A stretch of DNA of 64,000 nt, from the NCBI RefSeq assembly GCF_016907925.1, contig NZ_JAFBCZ010000022.1:1-64000 (forward strand), given 5' to 3'. A program made the translations under genes and the position numbers. Under the pieces are notes generated by a model that was not told where the DNA came from, searched no databases, and was given only the letters and a program-made list of their open reading frames with translations. Shown here piece by piece: positions 42,103-51,546 of this stretch. Every line of letters begins with the position of its first letter. Position 1 is the first letter of the stretch. Source of the stretch: Herpetosiphon giganteus. GTDB lineage: Bacteria; Chloroflexota; Chloroflexia; Chloroflexales; Herpetosiphonaceae.

Positions 42103-43764
42103 ATGGACGCATGGTCTGAGATTGTCCGCGAGCTTACGCTTAAGCTCGTAGGTTGGCCGAGTGTCACCAATACCGCTGGTGAAGGCCAGTGGTCGCAGCA
42201 GTTGGCAGAATGGTTGGGCCAACAGCCCTATTTTGCCGCTCATCCGAGCCAGCTGCGCCTAGAGCGCACCGTCGACGATGGCTATGAGCGCTCGAATCTG
42301 TATGCACTGGTGCGTGGGACTGGCCCAACCACCGTCGTTTTGGCAGGCCACTACGATGTGGTGAGTATTGAGAATTATGGTAGCTTAGCCGAGTGGGCGA
42401 CTGAGCCAGAGGCGTTGCTGCCGCGCTTGATTGCGAGCTTAGAGGCCAATGGCTCAAGCCCAAGCGACCAGCTGGCGCTTGACGATTTGCGTTCAGGCGA
42501 TTTTCTGCCTGGGCGCGGCGCGTTGGATATGAAGAGCGGCTTGGCGGTTGGTTTAGCGGTGCTGCTGCACTTTGCCGCCCAATCAGAGCGGCGTGGTAAT
42601 TTGCTGTTTATTGCCACGCCCGACGAAGAGGAAGCTTCGCATGGCGCGCGCTCAGCGGCGATTCACTTGCATGAACTGGCCAAGGAGTGGGGCCTTGAGC
42701 TGGCAGCAGCAATTAACCTTGATGCTACCAGCGATCAAGCTGCTGGAGAGCAAGGCCAAGCGATATTTTTGGGCACGGTGGGCAAGTTTCTGCCATTAAT
42801 TTATTTACTTGGGCGCGAAACCCACGCTGGCTATCCGTTCGATGGAATCAATGTTAATCGCATGGCGGCAGCAGTAACCCAAGCAATTGAGTGTAATATC
42901 GATCTCTGCGATGAGGCCGAGGGCGAGCTTGCGCCCCCACCAATTAGCCTCAAACAGAGCGACCTCAAAGCATTCTACGATGTGACAACCCCAAGCACTG
43001 CATGGTGCTATTTTAATTATTTGACCCATGGCCGCCCAGCGAGCATGGTTCTCGAGCAATTTATGGCTGTGACTCGTGAAGCCCTCGACGCAGTGCTCGC
43101 AACCCAATTTGCGCAGGCGCAACGCTATGCAGCCTTGGTTGGCTCAGCAGCGCCAGTGCGTTGGCAAGCGCAGGTGCTGAGTTATGCCGACCTTGTGGTG
43201 CGCGCGCAGCAGCATGGCGGCCCCACATTTGCTAGCAATTTGGCAGAATTCACTGCTCAGTTGCAGGCTGATCGCACCCTCGATGCCCCAAATTTTAGCC
43301 GCCAACTGGTTGCCTATCTCTGGCGCTGCGCTGGGCTGAGTGGTCCGGCAGCGGTGGTCTGCTTTGGCTCGCTGCATTATCCACATAGTTTGGTTGCTGG
43401 GCATAACGAGCGTGAACGCCGCCTACGAGCCGCCTGCGAACGCCATGCCCAAGCGCTGGCCGCCGAACACACCACCACGATTAAGCTGCGGCCATTTTTC
43501 GCTGGAATTTCGGATATGAGCTTTTATGGCAGTGCGATGGAACACGCCGATCAAACGATTGTTGCTGCCAACACGCCGCTCTGGGGTTCACGCCTGAAAT
43601 TTGATTACAACCTTGTGCGCACGCTCAATCTGCCTACAATCAATATTGGGCCTTGGGGCCGCGATTACCATCAGCGGCTGGAACGGGTCTACATGCCCTA
43701 TTTACTCAACACGCTGCCCGAGCTGATTTGGCGTGTAGCCAACGATGTTTTGCAGGCGGGTTGA
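42103..43764 (+). CDS. M20-family peptidase, RocB-like
   Basis: 553 residues from ATG 42103 with AAAGGAAG upstream. Zinc ligands of the M20 family: GHYDVVSIENYG, GRGALDMKSGLAV (Asp ligand), and the catalytic Glu pair in IATPDEEEASHG, then INLDATSD and, late, the His in WGRDYHQRLERVYM. The long insert and the ISDMSFYG motif match RocB (arginine utilisation protein). RocB-like peptidases act in amino-acid use, but the substrate is not established. It precedes an MBL hydrolase gene by 31 bases, probably in one operon. Confidence 0.86.
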   Translation: MDAWSEIVRELTLKLVGWPSVTNTAGEGQWSQQLAEWLGQQPYFAAHPSQLRLERTVDDGYERSNLYALVRGTGPTTVVLAGHYDVVSIENYGSLAEWATEPEALLPRLIASLEANGSSPSDQLALDDLRSGDFLPGRGALDMKSGLAVGLAVLLHFAAQSERRGNLLFIATPDEEEASHGARSAAIHLHELAKEWGLELAAAINLDATSDQAAGEQGQAIFLGTVGKFLPLIYLLGRETHAGYPFDGINVNRMAAAVTQAIECNIDLCDEAEGELAPPPISLKQSDLKAFYDVTTPSTAWCYFNYLTHGRPASMVLEQFMAVTREALDAVLATQFAQAQRYAALVGSAAPVRWQAQVLSYADLVVRAQQHGGPTFASNLAEFTAQLQADRTLDAPNFSRQLVAYLWRCAGLSGPAAVVCFGSLHYPHSLVAGHNERERRLRAACERHAQALAAEHTTTIKLRPFFAGISDMSFYGSAMEHADQTIVAANTPLWGSRLKFDYNLVRTLNLPTINIGPWGRDYHQRLERVYMPYLLNTLPELIWRVANDVLQAG

Positions 43765-43795
43765 TTGACGAATCGTGTTCATGAAAGGTGGAAGC

Positions 43796-44647
43796 ATGAC
43801 TCCTGCAAGTGTTCAATTTAAGCTTGGCGATTTTACCTGCACTGTGCTTTGTGATGGCACAAGTCCAATCGCCGAACCAATGCTTAGCTCGATTTTCTTG
43901 AGCAATAGTGCCGAGTTGATTAGCGGATTTCGGGCGCTATCCAGCCCGCTTTCGATTAGCCGTAATGTTTTATTGGTGCAACATGCTGGCAAGTATGTAC
44001 TGATTGATACGGGTCAAGGCCCAATTGATCCGAATGATCCTGGCCACATGAGCGAGCTGCTGGCCAAGCTGGCAATTCCTGCTACGGCAATTGAGACAAT
44101 TATCATCTCTCATTATCACGGCGATCATCTTGGCGGATTATTCGATGCAGACAATAACCTGTGTTTTCCGAATGCCCGTTTGATTGTGCCCAAGCGTGAA
44201 CATGAAGCGGCCATGAGCGAGGAATCGCTGGCGAAGATGAATCCGCGTAATGCACACTTCTTGCGTCAAATCGTTGAGTTTTATGGGCAGCGCTTGGAGC
44301 CGCTTGCTGCTAATCAGGAGCTTGTGCCAGGCATCAGCTACGTGGATTTGCCCGGCCATACCCTCGGCCATAGTGGTGTTGTGCTTGAATCACAAGGCGA
44401 ACGCCTGTTGCACGTTGTCGATGCGATCCATGTGCCGCTCCAACTGAATGTGGTCGATGCAATTCTGAAATATGATGCTGATGCGGATCAGGCAATTGCG
44501 ACGCGGCGGACGATTGCCGAACCAACCGCTGCCAATACCATGCTGATGGCGTATCATTTTCCATTTCCTGGGGTTGGCCGAGTTGTTGCCAATGCCGACC
44601 AACTCAGTTGGGAGCCTGCCGAATTTGCGTCGGCAATCCCAGCCTAA
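43796..44647 (+). CDS. MBL-fold metallohydrolase
   Basis: 283 residues from ATG 43796 after AAAGGTGG. The metal site IISHYHGDHLGGL is HxHxDH, the later ligands are His in VDLPGHTLGHSGV and Asp in LLHVVDAIHVP. The architecture is that of lactonase/SoxH-like beta-lactamase-fold hydrolases. Substrate unknown. A terminator follows at 44666. Confidence 0.87.
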   Translation: MTPASVQFKLGDFTCTVLCDGTSPIAEPMLSSIFLSNSAELISGFRALSSPLSISRNVLLVQHAGKYVLIDTGQGPIDPNDPGHMSELLAKLAIPATAIETIIISHYHGDHLGGLFDADNNLCFPNARLIVPKREHEAAMSEESLAKMNPRNAHFLRQIVEFYGQRLEPLAANQELVPGISYVDLPGHTLGHSGVVLESQGERLLHVVDAIHVPLQLNVVDAILKYDADADQAIATRRTIAEPTAANTMLMAYHFPFPGVGRVVANADQLSWEPAEFASAIPA

Positions 44648-44665
44648 ACCATAACCTGGTGCGCT

Positions 44666-44702
44666 CACAAACGACTCCCACGGGGGTTGTTTGTGGTTTT
44701 AG
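44666..44702 (+). terminator. Terminator of the peptidase/MBL operon
   Basis: CACAAACGACTCCC and GGGGGTTGTTTGTG pair with small imperfections, and GGTTTTAGG follows. Confidence 0.7.
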
Positions 44703-44749
44703 GCCTGCTTTGACAGACAGAAATGGGATGAAGCAGAAACTGGTTTTAT

Positions 44750-44762
44750 TTTACATAATAAA
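44750..44762. promoter_or_regulatory. Recurrent AT-rich element TTTACATAATAAA, copy 2
   Basis: Exact 13-base match to the elements at 29704 and 59168. It lies 99 bases upstream of the small gene at 44861, in a gap that otherwise holds nothing clear. Confidence 0.5.
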
Positions 44763-44860
44763 TATGCATTAATTAACCTTAAAATGGTGATTGACGCAGC
44801 GCGATTTTCTTGCTATGGTCTGGCTAAAGCGCTTCAATCGTTGCACAGAAAGGAATGCAT

Positions 44861-45106
44861 ATGCCAATGCTTGAAACCCTCATGCAGGCGGGGATGACCG
44901 TTCAGGAGGCGTATCGAGCTGTCCGCAACCAAATTACCCCCGCCATGATCGAGAATCTGCGTTGGATGCAGCAGCATCGGCCAGATCAATTGGCGCGCTA
45001 TGCTGCCGAATGGGAACGAGCTGGCTGCACGCCGCCATGGGCCGATTTGCTCGATGGTTGGTCAAACCCTGGCACATCTAGCACAGATGCCAATGACAGC
45101 ACATAA
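44861..45106 (+). CDS. Small helical protein, intact paralogue of the broken 18.7-kb gene
   Basis: 81 residues from ATG 44861 with AGAAAGGA upstream; two other in-frame ATGs surround it. Its N-terminal 54 residues (MPMLETLMQAGMTVQEAYRA, VRNQITPAMIENLRWMQQHR, LARYAAEWERAG) align with the restored product of 18723-18906. It is a compact helical protein with two conserved regions, of unknown function. The C-terminal tail is low in complexity (GTSSTDANDST). Confidence 0.7.
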   Translation: MPMLETLMQAGMTVQEAYRAVRNQITPAMIENLRWMQQHRPDQLARYAAEWERAGCTPPWADLLDGWSNPGTSSTDANDST

Positions 45107-45111
45107 GTGCA

Positions 45112-45582
45112 TTATTCTTGAATTAATGCTGGCTGATCGTTGCTTGATGCGCCTTCTTCCATGGTTGGCTCGGCTCCGACACTGCCCAGTGGTGGCTCGC
45201 CCAGCACGCGCAAGGTTGCGGTTGCGCCATGCTGGGTTATGCTGCTGATTCGCCCGCTTTCCAGCCAGCCGTTAATTGCCTCAATTGGCACAACAATTTC
45301 GTGCACCAAGCCAACTGCTGGGCTTGCCAACTCAGCGGTGGTTCCTGCAAAGCTCACAGCCCCATGGTTCAGCACCAGTAGATTAGTCACGATTGGTTCA
45401 ATTACCACCTCGCCCGAGGTTGGCACAAGTTGGGTGGTCAGAATGCGCATGAATGTGGTTTTGCCAGCGTCATTTGGCCCCAACAAACCAAACATCCCCG
45501 CGCCAATCGAGAGCGAAATATCATCCAATGCGCGATAGCTTCCGTATTGTTTAACCAGATGTTTAAATTGACTACGATCCAA
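45112..45582 (-). pseudogene. ABC transporter ATPase with internal deletion
   Basis: The N-terminal third of an ABC-2 type ATPase (FKHLVKQYGSYRALDDISLS, then FGLLGPNDAGKTTFMRILTT) is fused directly to its C-terminal part (VVIEPIVTNLLVLNHGAVSF, AGTTAELASPAVG). The segment between them, with the Q-loop, LSGGQ signature, Walker B and H-loop, is missing, about 110 residues. In addition the Walker A has Asp in place of Gly in GPNGAGKT. It cannot bind and hydrolyse ATP normally. The start (TTG) is uncertain because the 5' end looks truncated too. Confidence 0.75.
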
Positions 45583-45779
45583 TAACCAGAGCTGGCATCG
45601 CCCATGGCACGCTCAACGATCAGCGTCAGTTTCCTCAAAGTTATTGGGAAGCTCGTGGTGACGCATCATGGCGGCAGCGTCGAATTGCCCTCGTGGCTGG
45701 CCCAAGTTTGTTAGCGCTTGGGGTCGTACTTAAGGATGACGAATCCGACCTCATCCCAGCACAGGCTAATGAGCTTTAA
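45567..45779 (+). pseudogene. C-terminal fragment of an unidentified gene
   Basis: An open frame without a start codon reads QSYWEARGDASWRQRRIALV, AGPSLLALGVVLKDDESDL and ends at TAA 45779. Composition looks coding. The family was not recognised. It overlaps the broken ABC gene at its 5' end, consistent with a rearrangement joint. Confidence 0.35.
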
Positions 45780-45876
45780 CTGTTTGATTACGAGCACCTG
45801 TGTGCATAGATTCGTTGGGTTAATGCGCAAACTAGTGCTAGCATTAGGGGTAGGTTCTCTGCTGAAAGGATAGATC

Positions 45877-48114
45877 ATGACCGTAAGCGATCTCGACCAG
45901 TGTGCAACCGAACCCATTCATATTCCAGGCATGATTCAGGCGCATGGCTTATTGCTGGTGCTGAGCGAGCCGGATTTTCAGATTCTGCAAATTAGCGCTA
46001 ACAGTTTGGATTTTACTGGCTATACGCCTGAACAGCTGTTAAATCAATCGTTAGAGTTGCTGATTACCAGCGAGCAACTTGAGTATTTACGCTCGGTTGT
46101 GGCCCACGAACAGCTCGATCAAAATCCGCTCTATCTTTGGACGGTTCCGTTGCAAGCCACGCAAAAGGTATGTGACGGGATTTTACACCGCCATCAGGGG
46201 CAGCTGATTCTTGAATTCGAGCCTACGCTCACCAGCGGTACGGGGCCACACGATGGCTACCGCATGGTGCGCAGTATCGTCGCCCGTTTGCAACAGATTC
46301 CTGAGTTTCAGCCATTTTGCGATGAAACTGTGCGTGCTGTGCGCCAACTGACCGGTTTTGATCGGGTGATGATCTATCAATTTGATGCTGATGGCCATGG
46401 GACAGTGATTGCCGAAGCGGTTGATTCCAACCAAGAATCGTTTCTCGGTTTGCATTATCCGGCCTCGGATATTCCGCCCCAAGCGCGGGCGTTGTATCTG
46501 CGCAATTGGCTGCGGCTAATTCCCGATGCGCGTTATACGCCAGTTGCGATTGTGGCCGCAGCCAAGCCCGACCATGAGCCGCTTGATTTGAGTTATAGCG
46601 TTTTGCGCAGCGTCTCGCCAGTGCATCGCGAATATCTCGCCAATATGGGTGTGCGGGCCTCGATGTCGGTTTCATTGGTTTATGAAGGCCAGTTATGGGG
46701 TTTGATTGCCTGCCATCATGCCGAGCCACACTATCTTTCGTGTACCCTGCGTTCTGCCTGCGAGGTTTTGGGCCAGTCGGTATCGTTGGCGCTGACCAGT
46801 AAAGTTCACCATCACGATCATACAGCTACCCAGCAACTGGTGGGCATTCAAACCAGCTTGCTTCAACAGATGACGACCGCTCAGCGCTGGATGGATGGCT
46901 TGGTTGAAGGCCAACATACGCTGCTCGATTTAATTGCCGCTGGTGGCGTTGCGATTCACACCAACGATGAGCTAGTGGTGCTTGGCCAAACGCCCAGCAC
47001 CCAACATATTCGAGCGATTATTAGCTGGATTCGGGCGCAGCCAGCGACGATTGATGATGGCTATCACACTGCATCGTTGGCAACCAAGCATCCGCCATTT
47101 GCGGCCTTAGCTGCGGTGGCAAGTGGCGTGCTGGCATTTCCCTTGGTTGGCGCAACTGATCAATATCTGCTCTGGTTTCGCCCAGAAGAGATTCAAACGA
47201 TTACATGGGCTGGCGAACCAACCAAAGCCGTCACAATCGCCGATGATGGCATTCGAATTAGCCCACGCCAATCGTTTGCCCAATGGAAAGAGCAGCGGGC
47301 CTTGCATAGTGTTGCGTGGACAGATGCAGAGCTGTCTGTTGCACGGACAATGCGCGATACGATTCGGACGCTGCTTTTGCAACAAGCTACCGCCTTGACA
47401 ACGCTTAATCGTGCTTTGGAGCAAAGCAACGCCGAGCTTGATGCCTTTGCCTATAGCGCCTCGCACGATTTAAAAGAACCGTTGCGCGGCATTCACACCT
47501 ATGCTCATTTTCTGCTCGAAGATTATGCCGATAAAGTTGATGATGCTGGCCAAGCTAAGCTCCAAACGATGTTGCGCTTGACTCAACGCATGGATGCTTT
47601 GCTCGATTCGCTGCTGCATCATTCGCGGCTGGGGCGGGTTGAATTGCAATTTCAGCCAGTTAATTTGGCCACGTTAATCCATGATGTGGCTGAAACCTTA
47701 TTCATTCAGCCCGACATGCTTGAAATTCGCATTCCTAGCCCATTACCGCTGCTGTTTGCTGATCCGCTGCATCTCAGCGAGGTAATGCAAAATCTGCTGA
47801 GCAATGCGCTCAAATATTCGCAGGCAGCCCAAAAATGGGTCGAAATTACGGCCACAGCGCTGCCCTTGGACGCAGAGCAGCAGCCTTGGTATCGAATTGC
47901 AGTCCAAGATAATGGAATTGGGATTGCCGAAGCGCATTATGAAACGATCTTTCGGCTCTTCAAACGTCTCCACGGGCGCGATCATTTTGGCGGCGGCACG
48001 GGCGTTGGCCTGACTATTGCAAAGAAGATCATTGAGCGCCATGGTGGTATATTAGCGGTGCAATCAACGCTCGGGAAGGGCACAACCTTCACCTTTACCC
48101 TCCGTGGAGCCTAG
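45877..48114 (+). CDS. Bacteriophytochrome-type sensor histidine kinase
   Basis: 745 residues: PAS (10-115), GAF (140-305) and PHY (315-505) of a phytochrome photosensor, then HisKA and HATPase. Cys9 in DQCATEPIHIPG is at the biliverdin-binding position of bacteriophytochromes. The GAF hallmark HYPASDIPPQARALYLRNWL and the PVHREYLANMGVRASMSVSL with the chromophore-contacting His are intact. The kinase H-box is ASHDLKEPLRGIHTYAHFL, and the ATPase has DNGIGIAEAHYET and GGGTGVGLTIAKK. It should sense red/far-red light and phosphorylate the regulator that follows. GAAAGGA precedes the ATG. Confidence 0.93.
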   Translation: MTVSDLDQCATEPIHIPGMIQAHGLLLVLSEPDFQILQISANSLDFTGYTPEQLLNQSLELLITSEQLEYLRSVVAHEQLDQNPLYLWTVPLQATQKVCDGILHRHQGQLILEFEPTLTSGTGPHDGYRMVRSIVARLQQIPEFQPFCDETVRAVRQLTGFDRVMIYQFDADGHGTVIAEAVDSNQESFLGLHYPASDIPPQARALYLRNWLRLIPDARYTPVAIVAAAKPDHEPLDLSYSVLRSVSPVHREYLANMGVRASMSVSLVYEGQLWGLIACHHAEPHYLSCTLRSACEVLGQSVSLALTSKVHHHDHTATQQLVGIQTSLLQQMTTAQRWMDGLVEGQHTLLDLIAAGGVAIHTNDELVVLGQTPSTQHIRAIISWIRAQPATIDDGYHTASLATKHPPFAALAAVASGVLAFPLVGATDQYLLWFRPEEIQTITWAGEPTKAVTIADDGIRISPRQSFAQWKEQRALHSVAWTDAELSVARTMRDTIRTLLLQQATALTTLNRALEQSNAELDAFAYSASHDLKEPLRGIHTYAHFLLEDYADKVDDAGQAKLQTMLRLTQRMDALLDSLLHHSRLGRVELQFQPVNLATLIHDVAETLFIQPDMLEIRIPSPLPLLFADPLHLSEVMQNLLSNALKYSQAAQKWVEITATALPLDAEQQPWYRIAVQDNGIGIAEAHYETIFRLFKRLHGRDHFGGGTGVGLTIAKKIIERHGGILAVQSTLGKGTTFTFTLRGA

Positions 48115-48115
48115 T

Positions 48116-48562
48116 ATGTACCAAGCATTACGCAAACGCCAACTCTTAGTTATTGATGATAGTGATGAAGACTGTGCTCTGATTGAGCGCAGTTTTTCGC
48201 GCTTTAATACTGCGCTGGAGATTGTGCGGTGTGCCGATGGCGATCAGGCACTCCATTTTTTGCACGAAACATCGGTGGCGCTGCCGCGTGGCACGCTGCC
48301 CGACCTGATTCTTTTGGATTTGAATTTGCCGGCAATGGATGGGTTTACGGTTTTAGCTGAGATCAAAACCTCACCAGTGTTGCGTCAAATTCCGGTTGTT
48401 ATTCTCACCACCTCGGCCAATCCTGATGCGATCACCCGTTGTTATCAGGATGGGGCCAATAGCTACCTGGTTAAGTCGCTTAATGTCGCAGGCTTTCAAC
48501 AGACGATGCACGTCCTCTATCGTTATTGGTTTGAGGTCGTGTGTCATCCTTATGGACGGTAA
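48116..48562 (+). CDS. Phytochrome-partner response regulator (Rcp1-like)
   Basis: 148 residues, receiver only: acidic pair in LLVIDDSDEDCALIE, phospho-acceptor Asp in DLILLDLNLPAMDGF, Thr in VILTTSANPDAI, Lys in NSYLVKSLN. The loop and the long beta-4/alpha-4 region match single-domain regulators paired with phytochromes such as cyanobacterial Rcp1. It starts one base after the kinase stop (ATG 48116), so the two are coupled. Confidence 0.9.
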   Translation: MYQALRKRQLLVIDDSDEDCALIERSFSRFNTALEIVRCADGDQALHFLHETSVALPRGTLPDLILLDLNLPAMDGFTVLAEIKTSPVLRQIPVVILTTSANPDAITRCYQDGANSYLVKSLNVAGFQQTMHVLYRYWFEVVCHPYGR

Positions 48563-48565
48563 CGA

Positions 48566-50260
48566 ATGCTCGATTCACATGCTTGGACTATTTTGATTCT
48601 TGATGATCAGGAGGCTGATCGTTATCGTTATCGGCGCTTGATTCAGCGTGATCAGGCCGCGACCTATCGGGTGCTCGAAGCCGAAACTGCTGACCAAGCG
48701 CGGCAGATTTGGCAGACAACTGCATTGGATGTGCTGATTCTTGATTATTCGCTGCCGCCGACCGATGGCCTGCAAGTATTGATGGAGATTCTTGCTTATC
48801 CACATGCCCATGAAGTGGCCTGCATTATGCTGACTGGCGTTGGTAACGAACAGGTTGCGGTGGAGGCTATGAAGCATGGGGCCTACGATTACGTTGTAAA
48901 ATCGACGGCGCTTGATCAGACATTTGTGATTACGTTACAGAAAACGATCGAGCGGGTGCAGTTGCGGCGGCAAATTGTGGCCCAGCAAGCAGCGTTACAG
49001 GCAACCAACCAGCAATTGCGCGAAGCATTAATTATCCAAGCCCGCACTGAAGCCCAAGCTACCTGTTTGGCCGAAATTGGCATGCTTCTGTATCGGTTGC
49101 AAACCGACCCAGCCAGCATTACTGGCGTATTAGAACGAATTATCCAGACGCTTGGCCAAGGCTGGATCTGTTTCGTTGCCCTGCTTGATCGTGATGAGCA
49201 ATGGTTGCCTGAACTGGCGCTGGCCAGTGCGCCCGATTGTGCAGCAGTTGGCACGCAAATGATGCATGCCTATGCAAGCGATCCTCATGTTCAAGGCTGT
49301 TTAACGCGCATTATTCTGGCATCCGATAGTCTGGAATTTGCCCAATTGGTGAGCACAGCCACGCTCTTCCCAGTTGATGGCGTAAGCCAACTGTTTGCCT
49401 TGAAATCAGCTCATCACTGCTATGGCATCTTTGGCATTTACCAGTCAGCGACGATCGAGTCTGATGCAATTGATCCGCAGTTTCTGCAGGAGATTTGCTT
49501 GCGCCTGACCAATGCATTCGAGCATGCGGCGCTTTATCGCGATGCCCAAACCGCAATTGCCGATCGCGAAGCCTTTTTATCGATCGCTTCGCATGAACTC
49601 AAAAATCCGTTGGCTGGGTTGCTCGGGCGCACCCAATTGTTACAACGCCGCATGGCACGCTCAGCGCCGCTCGCCCAGATGCAAGCCGATCTGACGATGA
49701 TTCTCGAACAAGGCAATCGGCTGAATACCTTGCTGAGCGAGTTGCTTGATATTTCGCGCCTGACTGAAGGCCAACTCGAAATTCAGCGTCAGCCAGTCGA
49801 CCTTGGTTCGTTGCTTGATGATGTGCTGATTGCGATGCAGGCAATGTCCACCCGCCATCACATTGTCCAAGTCTCAGCGCCTGGCTCAATGATGGTGTAT
49901 GGCGATGCACGGCGCTTAGAGCAGGTATTGGTTAACTTATTGCAAAACGCGGTTAAATATAGCCCCGACGGTGGCACAATTACCGTCGAAGCAACGATGC
50001 AAGCCCACGAGGTTCGCATCCAAATTCACGATCAAGGAATTGGGATTCCTAAAACAGCCTTGCCACACGTGTTTAAACGCTTTTATCGCGTGCCCTCAGA
50101 ACGCATGCATATGATTTCTGGCTCTGGGATTGGCTTGTATGTGGTGAAGGAAATTGTGGCGGCTCACGGTGGTAGCATCGAGGTCGAGTCGCACGAGGGC
50201 ATCGGCAGTTGCTTTACGATTCGGATTCCAACCATGAGTTCTAATCTGCCAATAGCCTAA
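48566..50260 (+). CDS. REC-GAF-histidine kinase hybrid
   Basis: 564 residues. N-terminal receiver (Asp in LDVLILDYSLPPTDGLQVLM, Lys in YDYVVKSTAL), a coiled coil, a GAF-like region (about 160-310), then HisKA (FLSIASHELKNPLAGLLGRT) and HATPase (VLVNLLQNAVKYSPDGGTIT, GSGIGLYVVKEIVAAHGG). Third gene of the phytochrome operon, starting 3 bases after the regulator stop with little ribosome binding site. It may relay the light signal further or integrate a second one. A terminator follows. Confidence 0.9.
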   Translation: MLDSHAWTILILDDQEADRYRYRRLIQRDQAATYRVLEAETADQARQIWQTTALDVLILDYSLPPTDGLQVLMEILAYPHAHEVACIMLTGVGNEQVAVEAMKHGAYDYVVKSTALDQTFVITLQKTIERVQLRRQIVAQQAALQATNQQLREALIIQARTEAQATCLAEIGMLLYRLQTDPASITGVLERIIQTLGQGWICFVALLDRDEQWLPELALASAPDCAAVGTQMMHAYASDPHVQGCLTRIILASDSLEFAQLVSTATLFPVDGVSQLFALKSAHHCYGIFGIYQSATIESDAIDPQFLQEICLRLTNAFEHAALYRDAQTAIADREAFLSIASHELKNPLAGLLGRTQLLQRRMARSAPLAQMQADLTMILEQGNRLNTLLSELLDISRLTEGQLEIQRQPVDLGSLLDDVLIAMQAMSTRHHIVQVSAPGSMMVYGDARRLEQVLVNLLQNAVKYSPDGGTITVEATMQAHEVRIQIHDQGIGIPKTALPHVFKRFYRVPSERMHMISGSGIGLYVVKEIVAAHGGSIEVESHEGIGSCFTIRIPTMSSNLPIA

Positions 50261-50275
50261 GCAGATCTATCAAGC

Positions 50276-50314
50276 AACGCACTGCTCATGTGATTAAGTG
50301 AGCAGTGCGTTTTT
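50276..50314 (+). terminator. Terminator of the phytochrome operon
   Basis: AACGCACTGCTCA and TGAGCAGTGCGTT form a perfect 13-bp stem with a 10-base loop and a TTTTT tail. Confidence 0.92.
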
Positions 50315-50324
50315 GGTTAAGTGC

Positions 50325-50942
50325 TCATTTTGATTCGATTGGCACGCCGCCGAAATTGGTTTTGAACATAACGCCATCGAATGCGCCACCGACAAATTGC
50401 AGCGTCTTTGGACTACTCGCTGGAATCAGGGCAACATTATTCTTGACATCGTATATATTCCCTTGATCGGTACGGATAGCTGTAACCCCGTCAGGTACAA
50501 TCATTGCTACCTTGACCAACCCAGAAGCATCGGTTTCACCAAGATAGATGCCCGAAGTGGCCAGTCGAGCTGATTTCTCACATGTTCCGGAAGCCATAAG
50601 TTGCTCCCCCGACCCAGATGTAGATAATAGGCATAGCTCATCGTTGATTGCTGGGGCTATATAATAGTGGCGCTCAGCATCTGCGATCGCCAGCCGTACC
50701 CGCGACACATCTTGAAGCCGATCATTGACAGGGAGTTGCTGAAACCCCTCAGGAAGTTTATCGCGATTGGTCATAGGGCGTTGCAAAATAGCTATATGAG
50801 GCTGTGGCAGCTCTTTACCCGAAGTTGCAGAACTACCATTTGTTGGGATTAGCGCAAGGACACCTATAATTCCAATCACAACGATAGAAAGACTAAAAAT
50901 GGTAGTAATTTGAAAGCTTTCGCGTTTGCGTGAACGTAGCAT
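50325..50942 (-). CDS. Membrane-anchored exported protein, unknown function
   Basis: 205 residues. A basic N-terminus (MLRSRKRESFQ) precedes one hydrophobic helix (IFSLSIVVIGIIGVLALIP), then a mainly beta extracellular part with two cysteines (ELCLLSTSGSGEQL, GTCEKSARL). No domain recognised. AAAGGAT lies before the ATG. Twelve bases after a small secreted-protein gene, likely co-transcribed. Confidence 0.68.
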   Translation of the reverse strand: MLRSRKRESFQITTIFSLSIVVIGIIGVLALIPTNGSSATSGKELPQPHIAILQRPMTNRDKLPEGFQQLPVNDRLQDVSRVRLAIADAERHYYIAPAINDELCLLSTSGSGEQLMASGTCEKSARLATSGIYLGETDASGLVKVAMIVPDGVTAIRTDQGNIYDVKNNVALIPASSPKTLQFVGGAFDGVMFKTNFGGVPIESK

Positions 50943-50954
50943 AAACCCATCCTT

Positions 50955-51311
50955 TTATCGAGTTTCGGCATCAAAATAATCACATTTTGCGGTTATAGAA
51001 TTTGAACTTGTATTCCAGCAGGCAGCTTTCAATGTTCCTGGCGAAATTACCTTGAAGGCATAACTAGAACCATAGGTTATGTATAAATTATTATTGTTGC
51101 TATCCTTAAAGTATATGGCAACCGAAGAACCATTTCCTTCGTAGATTTCGTTGTACTTTTTATACGAAAAGCCTGTGACAATCGCGTTATTCGCCAAGAT
51201 AACATCGCAATGATAACGAAATCGGGGAGCGATAACTCCTGAACATGCAGCCATAGCAGAAGATGGCGCAGTTATCATGCTCGTTGCAACAAGTATGATA
51301 ATCAGCAGCAA
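50955..51311 (-). CDS. Small secreted protein, uncertain 5' end
   Basis: 118 residues from a TTG at 51311. The signal peptide LLLIIILVATSMITAPSSAM is followed by a Cys-containing mature domain (AACSGVIAPRFRYHCDVILA, LKAACWNTSS, ITAKCDYFD), probably with two disulphides. The frame stays open upstream (KHASAHHWR, a fitting positively charged n-region) but has no standard start codon, so the true start may be non-canonical or mutated. Its base composition is richer in AT than the neighbours, which suggests transfer. Confidence 0.55.
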   Translation of the reverse strand: MLLIIILVATSMITAPSSAMAACSGVIAPRFRYHCDVILANNAIVTGFSYKKYNEIYEGNGSSVAIYFKDSNNNNLYITYGSSYAFKVISPGTLKAACWNTSSNSITAKCDYFDAETR

Positions 51312-51546
51312 ACGCCAATGATGAGCAGAAGCATGCTTATTTGGGCCAATTAATGCTCAAAATTTAAATAGTTGAAACAACATCAAACCTCTCCTTAATC
51401 AACATGAAGCGATTGATTTGAGAAAGTGGAGGATGTAAGGCTGGAGTCTCTCAAAAACATACTACCAGCATGATCATATTTTTGTCAATAGAATAATTAA
51501 AAAATCCTGAAATACCCAATCTTGATCTGAATAGGAGTATTTTTCC

